Assembly: GCA_900642245.1 (NCBI GenBank)
Contig: CAAAJI010000015.1
Coordinates: forward strand, 404,977-468,976
Direction of reading: 5' to 3'
DNA length: 64,000 bases
DNA from: Fragilaria radians
Lineage: Eukaryota > Bacillariophyta > Fragilariophyceae > Fragilariales > Fragilariaceae
Shown one piece after another: positions 1 to 10,654 of this stretch. Each line of letters starts with the position of its first letter. Position 1 is the stretch's first letter. The notes under the pieces are model-generated. The model was not told the origin of the DNA, searched no databases, and saw nothing but the letters and a program-made list of their open reading frames with translations. Made by a program: the position numbers and the translations under genes.

Positions 1-386
1 GTTGAAAGATACTTAGGATATTTAAGATATTTAAGAAAGTTTAGGACATACATACATAAAATACAAAAAACGAATTTTTATGTTTAAGGAAGATGAGGAT
101 TTTATACGATGTGCCTTCAGATATTAGGGGAGAAATAAAATATTGTGACTATTTATATACCATAAGTTTATCAGTAGCAAGCGAGCTGGGTAAGTAAATT
201 TCTTGATCAGAGAAGTCACCTTTGGGTTTAAATCCTGGTTTTGATCAATATTGTATATCTAAATTCCCGTTGAGTTTATCCTTCATCACCATTTTCCGTT
301 GATGCAAGCAAGGATTTGCTATGAAGTAACATTGGTAAATAAATCTTTGCCATGTTTGAGAACTAGGGATATATATTAGAATATCT
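1..386. other. AT-rich stretch, no gene seen
   Basis: No reading frame with recognisable content. The stretch lies directly upstream of the gag-like fragment of a decayed Copia element, so it may contain that element's 5' LTR or leader. I could not find a copy elsewhere in the window that would define an LTR. Confidence 0.4.
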
Positions 387-660
387 TTGGAGCATCTTAA
401 TTTTGGAGGTCAGTTTAAAGGAAAATGTAGACATTACCGTATGATTTGTCATAAAGCAAGAGATTGTAGAATTGAAAGTCGGCAAAATGGCGGGCAGAAC
501 GGCGGGAATCAAAGTGTCTTTGGCTCAAACGATGATGCATTGGCAACTGCTGCAATGGAAAATTTCAAGTGACACGTGGATCGTCAATAGTGGAACAATT
601 TGTAACTACTGTCAGTCTATGGAAGGGTTAACTGATGTTCAAGACATTGATCTACCTTGA
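387..660 (+). pseudogene. Copia gag zinc-knuckle and protease fragment
   Basis: Two overlapping frames carry the end of a Ty1/Copia gag and the start of pol. The zinc knuckle (normally CX2CX4HX4C) is visible in the 387 frame as CRHYRMICHKARDC: the second Cys is Tyr and the Gly before His is Cys. In the 472 frame, WIVNSGT near 577-597 matches the WxxDSGA protease active site with the catalytic Asp replaced by Asn. The frame change and both altered key residues show that this is dead. The protease reading stops where an LTR-like sequence begins at about 649 and is taken up again at about 1291. Confidence 0.75.
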
Positions 661-1290
661 CTAGGATCAAGAAGTAAATCCCTAACACAATAGGTTGTAA
701 GCAATAACAGTTTAATAGCAAAATTATTATACTAAGAGATGTGTGTGTGTACCGGTATATGGAGACGTCCTGTACCGTCAGTGCATAGTAAATAGTAGTA
801 GGATTAACATATCCTTATATTTGCTCATCTAGGTATGGATAGTAACAAGTAACTATCCTATTCTGTATTAACCACTAGTTTACTATGATAAACTTAGTGA
901 GGCATAACTATTGCCTATAAATGGAGAGTAAAACAATCCAGGACCGGATCTAAAGTAAGACAGTTATAACAATGATCTAAATAAAGATCAAAAGAAGAGT
1001 TGAAGGTCTAAACTAACCTATCCTTATGGATAACAAACTTGTCCTTATGGACAAGGTTGAAGCAACTTATCTAAGCAGTTGGGAGGAAGCTTAGAACAAG
1101 ATTGCGAATCTTCAAGCTTAATCACGAAGATCTCTTGAGAACATCTCTTGAGAGAAGTTTCAAGATTAGACAAGACTAACAGAAGAAACATATAAAATAG
1201 TTTATATTTTATCTGTGTCTACTTTCTATATCTCACCGTAGAGCAGACATAAATCAATTTATTAAGATTTGTAACTGCAAATCAATGCAA
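649..1290 (+). repeat. LTR-like insertion inside the Copia pol gene
   Basis: This stretch separates the protease fragment from the next pol fragment, which restarts with YEVTQLNGKKF at about 1315. Its first 300 or so bases match the reverse complement of about 4760-5067. Shared landmarks are a TTGACT..GGATCAAGAAG start, CACAATAGGTTGTAA, GTGTGTGTGTACCGGTAT, GGAGACGTCCTGTACCG and, further in, ACTTAGTGA..TATAAATGG, which resembles a TATA box. The size, position and second copy fit a solo LTR inserted into an older Copia element. Exact ends and a target-site duplication could not be fixed. The GGAGACGTCC core also recurs at about 20.9 and 56.9 kb. Confidence 0.6.
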
Positions 1291-1900
1291 TTAAACAAGA
1301 CTAGAATTTTGAATTATGAGGTGACTCAACTTAATGGAAAGAAGTTTTTGTGACCTTAAGAGATGTTAAATACGTGCCAGACCTTGTGCAAATATTTTTA
1401 GTTTGAACAAGGCATTCAAGAAAGGATTCAAGGTTAGTAATGAAGGCATCATTGTTAGCCTTACCAACAAGCATGTTGAGTTGACATTTGACCGTGTAAT
1501 TAATGCCGCAGATGGATCTGTTACTGGTATTATGATTAAATCCTTACCTGCTGAGTAAACTAAAGACGAATTTACTCATACTTTGATTGGTAACGAAAGG
1601 ATTTGCAACATTAATCATCTACATAGATTGTTTTGACATTGTGATCAAGAAACTCTCGAGAGTACGGTTAAGATGTATCGTTTTAAGTCTTCTGGAGAGT
1701 TTGAAATGTGCAATTACCAAGGCACGACAGAAAAATGTAAACAAGAACTGTTGTGGCATTATATGGTTGAAGAAGATGTACAAGGATTGGATAAAGAACA
1801 TGTCAGTATCATTTTTTGAAGAAGAAGAAGTCATTGAGTTGCCTACAGGATAGGAAAGGACGAAGACCAATGCAATTTCTACGAACGTGACTGAGGATGT
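1291..1900 (+). pseudogene. Copia pre-integrase fragment, integrase core missing
   Basis: Several frames together read as the gag-pre-integrase part of Copia pol: VTQLNGKKF, LRDVKYVPDL, then HLHRLF, HCDQETLERTVKMYRFKSSG, and KARQKNVNKN at about 1720-1750. Within about 100 bases the text passes to FFEEEEVIEL (about 1815-1845), which belongs to the linker between integrase and reverse transcriptase. The several hundred bases expected for the integrase catalytic core (DDE) are absent. Frameshifts and stops occur throughout. Confidence 0.7.
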
Positions 1901-2029
1901 AAGCAATATGCCTGATGAGAAGCTTTAGAACTATGAAGAAGTTGGAAAGTTGGTTTAATCCACAAACTACCAGGTCAATTGATGATTACAATCGTGGAAG
2001 GGAAATTTCATTATAGCAAGTGAACAGGG

Positions 2030-3537
2030 CTCTTTTCACTCCTGCTATTACCTAAATATTATGAAGAAGCGTTGAATTGCAAGAACAAAGATGATCAAAT
2101 TGCATGGAAAGAAGTAAGTGATAAATAAATAAATGAAATGACAAAAATAGGTGTTTGGGAATTGGTTGCTGAAAGGATATTCCACGTGATAAACAATGTA
2201 TCAAGAATATTTGGATTTTTGAGATCAAGCAAAATGGGGTTTTTCGTGCAAGACTCGTAGCATGTGATTACAGCTTAGTCCCAGGAATTGATTTTTATTA
2301 AAGTGTTGCTCCTGTGTGTAACGATGTAAGATTCAGAATACTGCTTATTGCAAAAATGTTTTGGAGCTTGACATCTACAGTTGTAGGTATTGAACAGCTT
2401 TTCTACATGGTGATTTGGATGAGGAGATCTCAAGTTGACTGTGAGTCCTAATAAGAAGTTAATCCTACAAAAGACTATCTATGGTCTAGTGCATAGTGCT
2501 AGGAAATTCTATGAGAAGTTAATTCTAAGGTTTCTGGATTCTATGGAAGTAAATCTGATCCCTGTTTGTATACAATATGGAATGATACAGTGAAGCACAT
2601 GTTAATTGTTGGGATTTATGTTGATGATTGCCTTATTGTTGGTAAGGAATTGTGCGTTTCTAATTTTCTTAATGAACTAAAGAAGTATGACTTTAAACTG
2701 AAGATTGAGGAAGATGTGGTGAGTATTTGAGTTGTTATAATGTGGAATCAAAAGGAGGAGGAAGCCTTGCCATGATTCAGACACACTTATTGATTCATTC
2801 GACTAAAAAAATCGGAGATGAACTCAAGGAAAGGAGGAAGTATCTCACCCCTGGTACACCAAGATTTAAGATTCAGAAATCTACGGAAGAAATGGATGTA
2901 CTTCATACAAATTGTGAGAAAAAGAATAGGTCTGGTGTTGGGATGCTATTATACTTGACTAAGTACTCACGTCCAGATATTTGTAACATTGTCCGGGAGT
3001 TCTCAAAGTGTATGGATTCATCATCTTGGAACTTGATGATGATCTTGGATGAAATCTAAGATCTTTTGTGGTAGTTATTGGGCAGGAGACCCAGAAACAA
3101 GGGTTTGTGTGACAGGCTTTGTGATTTACTTGATGGTCGTATATGTATGTTGGCGTTCAAAGTCCCAGAAAGGTGTCACACTGTTGAGCACTGAGGCTGA
3201 ATATGTGGCTATATATGAAGCCATTAAGGAAGTCAAGTTTGTCTAAAATTTGTAAAATAGCCTTCATACCAAGGCAAAGCTTCCCATTGTTGTAAGGACA
3301 GATAACATTGGCGCCATTGTTCTGTTAGAAAGTGCATTGACAGGGTTCCGTACAAGGTACATGGACAATCATTATTTCTTTGTCCGTGGGTGTAATGAAG
3401 ACAGTTTTATCAGGATTGAATTTGTTCGGTCTGCTGAAAATGATGCAGACATGTTTACGGAGAATGTTAATCCGGAATTGTACGAGAGGCACACAAAACA
3501 ATTTGTAAGTGATATTGGAGACTTTTGTACTAGTTAG
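2030..3537 (+). pseudogene. Copia reverse transcriptase and RNase H remnant
   Basis: Continuation of pol in three frames. The RVT_2-type reverse transcriptase is recognised by QCIKNIWIFEIKQNG..FRARLVACDYSLVPGIDF (about 2195-2300), by YGLVHSARKFYEK (about 2480-2520), and by the catalytic YVDD at 2617-2628 in GIYVDDCLIVGK. RNase H follows: WAGDPETRVCVTGF (3079-3120), LLSTEAEYVA (about 3181-3210), and IEFVRSAENDADMFTENV (about 3415-3470). Stops and frameshifts break it at many points (for example after FVPGIDFY and at 3057), so it is not functional. Order RT then RNase H with YVDD is diagnostic for Ty1/Copia. Confidence 0.85.
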
Positions 3538-3557
3538 CTGTTTCAGGATTGGAAGGG

Positions 3558-3690
3558 TGTTAGAAATATGCCTCACAAACAATCATTTAGAATTTACTTG
3601 CTTAGGGTTTCTCCATTAGGAATTGAAGTATTAACATGAGTAAACGTTTTGGTAAAAGATTAATTAACTAGTCACAACTTTACAAGAAAT
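3558..3690 (+). repeat. Probable start of the 3' LTR of the first Copia element
   Basis: Just after the RNase H end comes a purine-rich tract (GGATTGGAAGGG, 3548-3557), the usual polypurine primer site, followed by TGTTAGAAATA. TGTTRGAAAT is a common first sequence of Copia LTRs. The right end is not defined because an oppositely oriented Copia fragment begins at about 3690. Confidence 0.5.
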
Positions 3691-4185
3691 CATTTCTCTT
3701 CTTACCCTCCTTGCTTATGAACTATTTCAACACTTCAATGACATGCATCATTAAAGTCAGGTGGTATCCTACAATGGTCACGCCCTTGTTAGTCTGATTA
3801 ACAACCACGAATTCTGATGCTTCTGGATTACAAGCCTTGACGCTTCTTTATTGCTCTTACGAAGTCTTCCATGCATCATCCTAAAAAGTCCTTTCTTCAA
3901 ATTCAATTTCCATGATTTCTTCTTTGTCCTCATCATTGTGGATGTTATCTTCATTGCCTTGATCTCCAGTTTCCAACTTCCATTACCTGCGCTTAGCCAG
4001 ATAATGTCTCTGATCTAACCGCATACCCAGCTCTTGTGGTAAACTGTTGGTAAAAATCACCTGTGCGATTTGGAGGATGATAAAAAATGCAGATTGTTTC
4101 TTAGTGGTCACCACTCCTATTTCTCCAAAAATCCAACTGTTTCTTGACAAATTGAGATTTCCTACGAAAGCATTATTCATAGGGT
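3690..4185 (-). pseudogene. Inverted Copia integrase C-terminus fragment
   Basis: Read on the minus strand, 4180-3983 contains WIFGEIGVVTTKK, the conserved C-terminal integrase block of Copia (compare FGEVGVVTTKN at about 36.5 and 45.3 kb). Continuing downstream, 3960-3780 gives an acidic stretch (EDNIHNDEDKEEIMEIEFEE) like the integrase-RT linker, and then NPEASEFVVVNQTNKGVTIVG. It points the opposite way to the Copia pol at 0.4-3.5 kb, so it belongs to a second, truncated element. Confidence 0.6.
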
Positions 4186-4689
4186 GACTTGAAGCAGCAT
4201 TCTCTTGTCACAATTTTTCAATAGAAAGGTGCAGTCATCACGATGTAACATCGCCAAAATTTAACCATAACATACCATACACTTCACTTCTTTTTTTCTT
4301 TGAGTGCATCTTTGTCCTGAATATTCAAACTTGCTTTCCAATTCGTTCATATCATAATTGCAATTAATCTCTGTCCTATCTGAACATTTCTATGCACACC
4401 AATTGTTTTTGAACATGATGCGTATCGTGCTCCTCTCCAATAAAATAACTAGTAGGAGGGCTATTTTAAACACAGATAAGGATCACTTGACAATCCTTAA
4501 GCAAAAAGACCAGGCTATTCTTATTAACAATTTTCTGGAGGCGGCAAAAATCAGTATCTTATCTGTTAAAACGGTCTTCTTGGCATTCATTCTTCAAAAC
4601 AAGTGGTTACTCGGTTCCACACAAATCTGGCATCCTGGTGGAACCCGAATAGAATATAGAGAATAAGACAACACGTTTGGTGGAAAACT

Positions 4690-5067
4690 GATAACTGAAG
4701 ATGTATATTGCATTTGCATTAAATGTCACATTTAGCTAATTCCTTAATTAAATCTTTATGATTGGATCTAGAGCTGGATTGTACAGTGATATTTTCCATT
4801 TATAAGCAATATTTAATCTTCACTAAGTTTCACTAGTGCATCATTTATCATATTTAAACTTGAGCTGGATTTTCAATAGGCTAGTGTACTTATAACTATC
4901 AATTAATTTTTTGATTCTACTACTATTTAACTTGCACTAGCGGTACAGGACGTCTCCTTATACCGGTACACACACACATCTCTGGGTTAAATATTTCATT
5001 ATCAAACTACTATTTTTACAACCTATTGTGCTAGGGATAAGCTTCTTGATCCTCCAGTCAAGGTAGG
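4690..5067 (-). repeat. LTR-like repeat, inverted partner of 649-1000
   Basis: The reverse complement of this stretch matches 649-1000: TTGACTGGAGGATCAAGAAG, CACAATAGGTTGTAA, GTGTGTGTGTACCGGTAT, GGAGACGTCCTGTACCG, and ACTTAGTGAAG..TATAAATGG. It lies upstream (on the minus strand) of the inverted integrase fragment and is therefore likely its 5' LTR. Between 4186 and 4690 I see only unassigned AT-rich sequence. A 102-codon open frame at 4358-4666 has no recognisable motif. Confidence 0.6.
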
Positions 5068-5824
5068 TTAAAGCTCATTAGCAGAGGTACTCCTTAGAAC
5101 ATCCCGATCTTATCAAGTTTTTCAACAGCCAAACAAAGTCAATCTCAATGGATTCCACTTACATCTCAAGATAATGAACGCTTCGCGCTTTATTCTTGCA
5201 GCTACATCCTGCACATATGCGCTATACCACAACACTAGCTTTTATTGAAACTCTAACTGAATTTTGCAATATTCTTTTGGGTTAACATCGAGAGAGCATG
5301 TAATGTGAATGGCTCCTATTGTTGAAACTCTAACTGAATTTTGCAATGTTTCTTTTGGTTAACATCTCAAGGGCTTTACACATCTTAAGAGCATGTGTTG
5401 TGAATGGCTCCTCGATCTTGAAGAACTTGGGTATGAAATAGTCTATATTTAGGATAGTTTAACATTGCGTCTGATGCTCTTGGACTCTGGTGATTGAAGA
5501 ATTAATATGACTGAAGTAAATTATGGACTTGATCTCATGGTAGATACCTTCGCTCTTCAATTCAAAGCTATTAAAATTTTCAAATGCAGATTAGAATTAA
5601 AAAAATTAAGCAAAAAGAAGAGACTAGGTGGCAAAAACATCTGTAGAGTCACTTGAAAAACAATTACTTCCGTTTCAGTACAAGTGATTTTACTGCAGTG
5701 TAGTGTTGAAAACGAGGACGAAAGTTAGGCATAACGAAAACCCTTGCATTTTCATTTTATCATCCAACGTGGCATTTTTCCATTCCATTTCAAGCGCTAT
5801 ATTCATTGATAATTCATAGTCATA
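5068..5824. other. Intergenic stretch upstream of the ATPase gene
   Basis: AT-rich with no gene. A phrase of about 45 bases (GAAACTCTAACTGAATTTTGCAAT..TCTTTTGG.TTAACATC) occurs twice, at about 5246-5290 and 5324-5368, together with a nearby repeated GTGAATGGCTCCT, so there is a local imperfect tandem repeat. The last few hundred bases presumably hold the promoter of the downstream gene; no box is convincing. Confidence 0.5.
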
Positions 5825-8728
5825 ATGGCGTCGCCTTTTGAAGAGGACACCAACAAACATTTGAAAGTTGTCTGGGATTCACTTTCTCGAGTAGCATCTT
5901 CATCGCATCATTTATCAGAAGTTGTTTTAATTGAGGGAAGCTCTGGTGAAAAAAAGAACCATTTGATTCACACATTGCGGCAAGAATTAGAACGGCGGAA
6001 TGCTTATGTCGTCCGAATGCACATTGATCGAATCGAATATACTCATGCTCTCTCTCCTGCGATAATGTGTGTGAAGAAAATATTTGAAATATGCTTAAAC
6101 TCGCCTCGTAAACAATTGATTTTGACACATCTAAAAGAGGAGGTTTCCTTGGAGGAATTGAATGCTGTGGCTCATGTTATTCCTGACTTTTTTGACCTTC
6201 TCAATGAACAAACATCCAAGTCAGAGACTCAAGCTATTGTGAATCCTACCATCTTCGAATCTCACTTTGTCCAACATTCCATCCGAAGTATACTTCGTGT
6301 GATTTATACAGAGTTAATACCCTTTGTTATCCTTGTGGAAGATATTCACAGAGCGAGTCCTGCGTATCTTGAACTTTTGAAGCGAATGATCTTGTCTTCG
6401 ACTTCTAAACTACGTCGCCAAATTATCTTTACGACTCAAGTCAGCAAGCAAACCTCAACAGGAGGAGTACCCGACTTTTTGCATGCGTTTTCAGAATCTT
6501 CTTCTACATCGTTTCACCATATTCGAATTGACGAGAGCCCTGTCGGCTCTGCTAACTATGCTCGTATGATAACCAAATGTATCGATACTCTCTCAGACGA
6601 ACAGAAAAAAATATTGATGATTTCATCCAAGATAGGCTCTCAGGTGGAGGCTAAATTGTTGCAATCTGTGATCATGGTGTTTGATCAAATAGATCAAATC
6701 AATCTCACACAACCCCTTAAGGTTGTGAACCAAGATAATGGTGCCAGTATAGTTCAAGAATCGTTATTGAGTTTCGTTTCCAAAGGTATTATGGAGTTTT
6801 CAGATGGTGCATATAATTTTGTTGATGATTCAGTATATGAAGCCACCATATGTCTTTTGAATTCTGATCCTAATAATGCAATTTTCTTCTTTAAAGTTGG
6901 AAGAGCTGCGTATCATTTGAGCTATGGGAAATCCGACCTTTTACTTCCAGCCGTTGTGCTGTTGAATGACGCAACAGAGATTCTCTCCAAGCAATGTCAG
7001 GTGGTTTTAGCTCAACTTAACTTGAAATCCGCACAACAAGCCGCACAGGGAGAATTATATGAGCAAGCTGCTTACTTTACTCGGAAAGGTTTAGTGATTC
7101 TAGGCTTCAGCAAGTGGAATACTGAATATGCGTTGTCATTGGAATTGACAACTATGCTGGCAGAAATGTCACTTGCGCACAGAGACTATGTTGCCTGTAA
7201 GGCTGCCGTGGATGAAGTTATACTTAACGCAATGTCCGTGGAAGACAAAAAGCCGGTATACCTCATTTTGATGCAGTCACTTCGATCCCAAGCTCGTTAT
7301 TCCGAGGCAATCGATCTTGGTATACAACTGCTCCAATTATTGGGAGAAAAAGTGAAGAACAGCAGCTTTAGAATAGGACTGGCAGCTCCGACGTCTCGAA
7401 TTCAATTTAACAAATACGCACCAGGATTTTTGGATCGTCCTCCAATGCAAGATCCCATAAAACTTGAAATTTGTAAGCTCCTATATCTCCTTGGGGAGAT
7501 GGCTTGGATAAATGGTGACATCCAGCTAGCCATTCAGCTGCATTGCCGTATCGTCAACATTAGCTTTAAGTATGGTCCATGTGAATTTTCTGCTCAAGGC
7601 CTTGCGTCTCTTGGTATTTTCTTTCGCTTAAATGAATATTTTGAAGATGCCAAGAAGGCAAGTCAATTCGTGCTTGTAATGCTACAGAAGTTCCCAACCA
7701 CGAAGTCTGACATGACAAAAGCACTGATGGCGTATTACATAGATCACTGGTTTCATCCTTATGCCGTAGGGGTGGAAACTACGATGCCTTTCAATTGGAA
7801 TTCGTTTCATCAACGATGCGTTTCAAGTATGTTGTTCTCAAGATATTTGCAACTTTCGATAAGTCTTACAGGGGGAGAGCGATTGACTGTTTTAAGTGAA
7901 AAATATTGCGAATTAATCGAAGACGCCCGTCGATGTTGTGAAACACTCATTGTTATTAAGTTGCAGCCTGAATACCAATTTGTATTGAATTTGACAGGTC
8001 AAAGTCGTAACGTATTGGTACTGTCAGGTTCTTCCATGACAGAGGAATCGTATCTAGCTGAATGTTTGGAATTGAACGTAGACTCCAGCACTGTAAGCTA
8101 TGAGAAGATGAAACTAGCGTATTACTTTCACCAATATGATAAGGCAAATCAAGAAAAAATTGTTCACGACAAATACGATATGAAGCCAATTGCAAGTCTT
8201 CCATATGCTGTATGGTTTGGAGGTCTTGTTGCTTTAGAAATGTTCAAAATAACCTTGAAAAAGAAGTATCTCAACGATTCCAAGAAGGATTTAGTAAGGC
8301 TTCAAAAATGGAGGAAAGTTGGTTGTGTAAATGCAAATCATATGATTCTTCTTTTAGAGGCAGAGATCGCTGCAGCAACTTCCTCCAGTGCAGCTATGGG
8401 ATTGTTCAGTGACGCGATTGATGCTGCGGCAAGATCGGATTATACTCCAGATCGTGCGTTGATTAACGAACGAGCTGCAATGTACTGTTTAGTAAACAAC
8501 GATACGGCAAACGCGTGTGATCGAATGATTGAAGCCACACGAATGTACAATCGTTGGGGTGCAACAGCTAAGATATTGCAAATACATTCCAAATATCCTT
8601 ATCTGTTTTACGATCAGAATTCTGCAGTCTCCTCTCGGAAATCATCCTCTCAAGAAAAATCAAATGAAGACAAGCGCTTCCCTACGACTTCTTCCGCAGT
8701 CACTATGTTACTTAGTAAGAAACGTTGA
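5825..8728 (+). CDS. AAA_16-type ATPase with TPR-like helical region
   Basis: Single-exon protein of 967 residues. The N-terminal third looks like the STAND/AAA_16 ATPase of the COG3899 group (predicted ATPases of large signalling proteins). Residues 38-45, GSSGEKKN, sit at the P-loop but depart from GxxGxGKT/S: Lys44 is kept, the Gly before it is Lys and the final Thr/Ser is Asn. Walker B is VILVEDIH at 167-174, matching the LxxEDxH form of the group. From about residue 380 the text is alpha-helical with repeat-like character (LNLKSAQQAAQGELYEQAA, LAEMSLAHRDYVACKAAVDE), as in the TPR region of COG3899 proteins. No kinase, PAS or cyclase domain is visible, and the last 40 residues are Ser/Lys-rich. 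The altered P-loop makes nucleotide hydrolysis uncertain; I infer a scaffold or regulator. The ATG at 5825 is the first in frame. Confidence 0.75.
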   Translation: MASPFEEDTNKHLKVVWDSLSRVASSSHHLSEVVLIEGSSGEKKNHLIHTLRQELERRNAYVVRMHIDRIEYTHALSPAIMCVKKIFEICLNSPRKQLILTHLKEEVSLEELNAVAHVIPDFFDLLNEQTSKSETQAIVNPTIFESHFVQHSIRSILRVIYTELIPFVILVEDIHRASPAYLELLKRMILSSTSKLRRQIIFTTQVSKQTSTGGVPDFLHAFSESSSTSFHHIRIDESPVGSANYARMITKCIDTLSDEQKKILMISSKIGSQVEAKLLQSVIMVFDQIDQINLTQPLKVVNQDNGASIVQESLLSFVSKGIMEFSDGAYNFVDDSVYEATICLLNSDPNNAIFFFKVGRAAYHLSYGKSDLLLPAVVLLNDATEILSKQCQVVLAQLNLKSAQQAAQGELYEQAAYFTRKGLVILGFSKWNTEYALSLELTTMLAEMSLAHRDYVACKAAVDEVILNAMSVEDKKPVYLILMQSLRSQARYSEAIDLGIQLLQLLGEKVKNSSFRIGLAAPTSRIQFNKYAPGFLDRPPMQDPIKLEICKLLYLLGEMAWINGDIQLAIQLHCRIVNISFKYGPCEFSAQGLASLGIFFRLNEYFEDAKKASQFVLVMLQKFPTTKSDMTKALMAYYIDHWFHPYAVGVETTMPFNWNSFHQRCVSSMLFSRYLQLSISLTGGERLTVLSEKYCELIEDARRCCETLIVIKLQPEYQFVLNLTGQSRNVLVLSGSSMTEESYLAECLELNVDSSTVSYEKMKLAYYFHQYDKANQEKIVHDKYDMKPIASLPYAVWFGGLVALEMFKITLKKKYLNDSKKDLVRLQKWRKVGCVNANHMILLLEAEIAAATSSSAAMGLFSDAIDAAARSDYTPDRALINERAAMYCLVNNDTANACDRMIEATRMYNRWGATAKILQIHSKYPYLFYDQNSAVSSRKSSSQEKSNEDKRFPTTSSAVTMLLSKKR

Positions 8729-9455
8729 TCCTCCTTCCACCATGATTTGCAGGACACTAACTATAATAGCGGTGTATGATCTCAATATATGAGTGCCAGA
8801 CGAGATAGCACAGTTTTCTTCCACGAGAAAAATTCTCCATATACACAAAAATCAAAATTGTATACCATGCACAGAAATAATTACAAATATTGATCTTGGT
8901 CACCACCAGTTTTTAGTTTTATCTTAGGATTTTTTAGCTTCGCTTGACTCTTTCATAGTTGAATTCTGCACTAAAAGAATTCATTCCGCAGAGAGATCCG
9001 CATGAAAGCTAGCACATCATAATTATCAATGAGCATTTCTGCATCCTTAGTAATGAAGGGAAGGCAATTCATCAGAGTTGTTCAAATATGTCATTAAAAC
9101 CTATTGATATTGATTTTTTATCCAAGGTATACGATATAACGCTAGTTCGGGAAATCTTAGATTGAATTCCCTATTTCTTGAAAACGAAGTATTTTGAAGT
9201 CACAGCAAAAAAAATTCTGTCTATCGTTTGCTTATCAATTAAACTGTAGCTAAGACTCACCCTGAATGTTTACGACCTGTACTAAATTGTTAATCTCATC
9301 TAGTGCAAAAATCATGTTCTCCGAAGTATCCTACTCAACAAAGACGTATTCACAGTTTATACTCTAAAATACATTATACTTTTGTTTGGACTTGATTACG
9401 GATGATCTCAATGTTACGGGACGGAGTTGATGATTGTGGAAAGATATGCCATACT
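8729..9455. other. Intergenic, no gene seen
   Basis: Separates the ends of two convergent genes. AT-rich; I find no motif, repeat or RNA gene in it. It should contain both polyadenylation regions. Confidence 0.5.
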
Positions 9456-10654
9456 TTAGGGAGTCATAAGGATACCCTCTCGTTCCATCATATTGTCGAC
9501 GTCATTCACAATGTTCCAAATATCGGCGGAAGACTTCATCGAATAAACGGATTGTCCATGTTGGAATAATCCCTTAATAACTTCTACCAATATTGGAGTG
9601 GTCAACCATGTGGGAAGGCCACCAACATCAATTTGAAGGACGTATTCAACATCAAAGGAATCAGGTCCCGTTGGCACTAATGTTGTACTGAACAAGTGGG
9701 TTCTACTTCTTGGAAGTCGTTTCTTGCGGTTGGTAGGTGGCATCAAATGATTGTGCCAATCTTCCATTTCGGTTCCCCAAATGACACAACTTCCATCACT
9801 AAAGTCTTGAATGCCACAGAGAGTCAACTGTTCACGACCGGGCACACCCAAGTAGGACTTGGTCTGACAGTATCCAACTCCAAGGCGACTGCAGTCTCCA
9901 TACTTCCCGAACCCCATCATGACATTGGCAACATCCAAATCTTGGATGGGGTAGGCCTCGTAGACTTGTTGGATGGAGGGATCCCATTTTTGACGTTCGG
10001 TGAGGCTCATGATAAAGTTGGCAAATACCAATCCGACACAAGGACCTTTCAAGGAACCGCGAAAGCGAAGGATAGGACAATTCAAGTTTTGAAAGTTTTC
10101 GATTTTATCAACTTGATGAACAAGGTTGTTTGGCTTGGTTTCCATGTTAGTCCAAGTTAGAACTGTAGGGAAGAAGAAGGAATATGAAGAAGAATGATCG
10201 TTAGAAGAAAATTATAACGAAGTAACATTCAAGCATTGTCAAAGTATACAACAAGATACTATCTTCACAATACTATTAATTCAACATGAATGAAAGAAAA
10301 TAAAAACAACAACGTACCATCTGGAATTGTTGAAAAGTGAGACTTTCCAGTCGTTTGACGAGGTGTCGAATCGGGATCAATAGCAACCTTCGCAAGAGGT
10401 GAAACCAATTGGATCCTACGAAAGAGTTCATCAAAGTCAGGCAATTCAATTTCCACACCTTCTTGTTGTGATGGTGCCTTGATTTGTTGATCAGGTATCG
10501 TTTGAAACATTGGACTTGTGAATGATTCTGATCCGAAAGGAAGAGACAAGGAAATGATAAAGATTAAGAAGAAGCGACATGAGAGTTGTCGTCGTCGTCG
10601 AATGGACGAAGAAGAAGAAGAGGAAGCAACCGAGTCTTGTAGAAATGTCATCAT
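9456..10654 (-). CDS. START-domain lipid-binding protein, likely plastid- or ER-targeted
   Basis: Two exons on the minus strand, 10654-10318 and 10162-9456, joined across a 155-base intron (donor GTACGT, acceptor CTACAG). The phase-1 join restores one frame of 347 residues. The N-terminus has a Ser/Arg-rich start, then a hydrophobic signal (CRFFLIFIISLSLPFG), then SESFTSP: a Phe right after a likely cleavage site, as in the diatom ASAFAP plastid presequence. The second exon is START-like: LTERQKWDPSIQQVYEAYPI, then DVEYVLQIDVGGLPTWLT and VEVIKGLF, the usual order of START landmarks. START domains bind lipids or sterols in a hydrophobic pocket. The ligand here is unknown, and plastid targeting is inference; the signal would also serve for simple ER entry. 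Confidence 0.75.
10163..10317 (-). other. Intron of the START-domain gene
   Basis: On the minus strand, GATG|GTACGT at 10317 and CCCTACAG|TTCTAAC ending at 10163. Removing it joins exon 1 (337 coding bases) in phase 1 to exon 2, giving ..DG-VLTWTNMETKPNN.. without a stop. Without splicing, exon 1 would run into a short unrelated tail. Confidence 0.8.

Noticed and set aside
210..245. tRNA-like phrase (GGGTTTAAATCCTGG)
   Set aside because: Resembles a T-arm only loosely, and no acceptor, D-arm or anticodon stem can be drawn around it.
8710..8755. Possible short intron (GTAAGA..TTTGCAG) at the end of the ATPase gene
   Set aside because: It would be only about 40 bases, and the unspliced frame already ends cleanly; no paralogue supports an extension.
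9696..10160. 154-codon plus-strand frame
   Set aside because: Antisense shadow of the START-domain exon.
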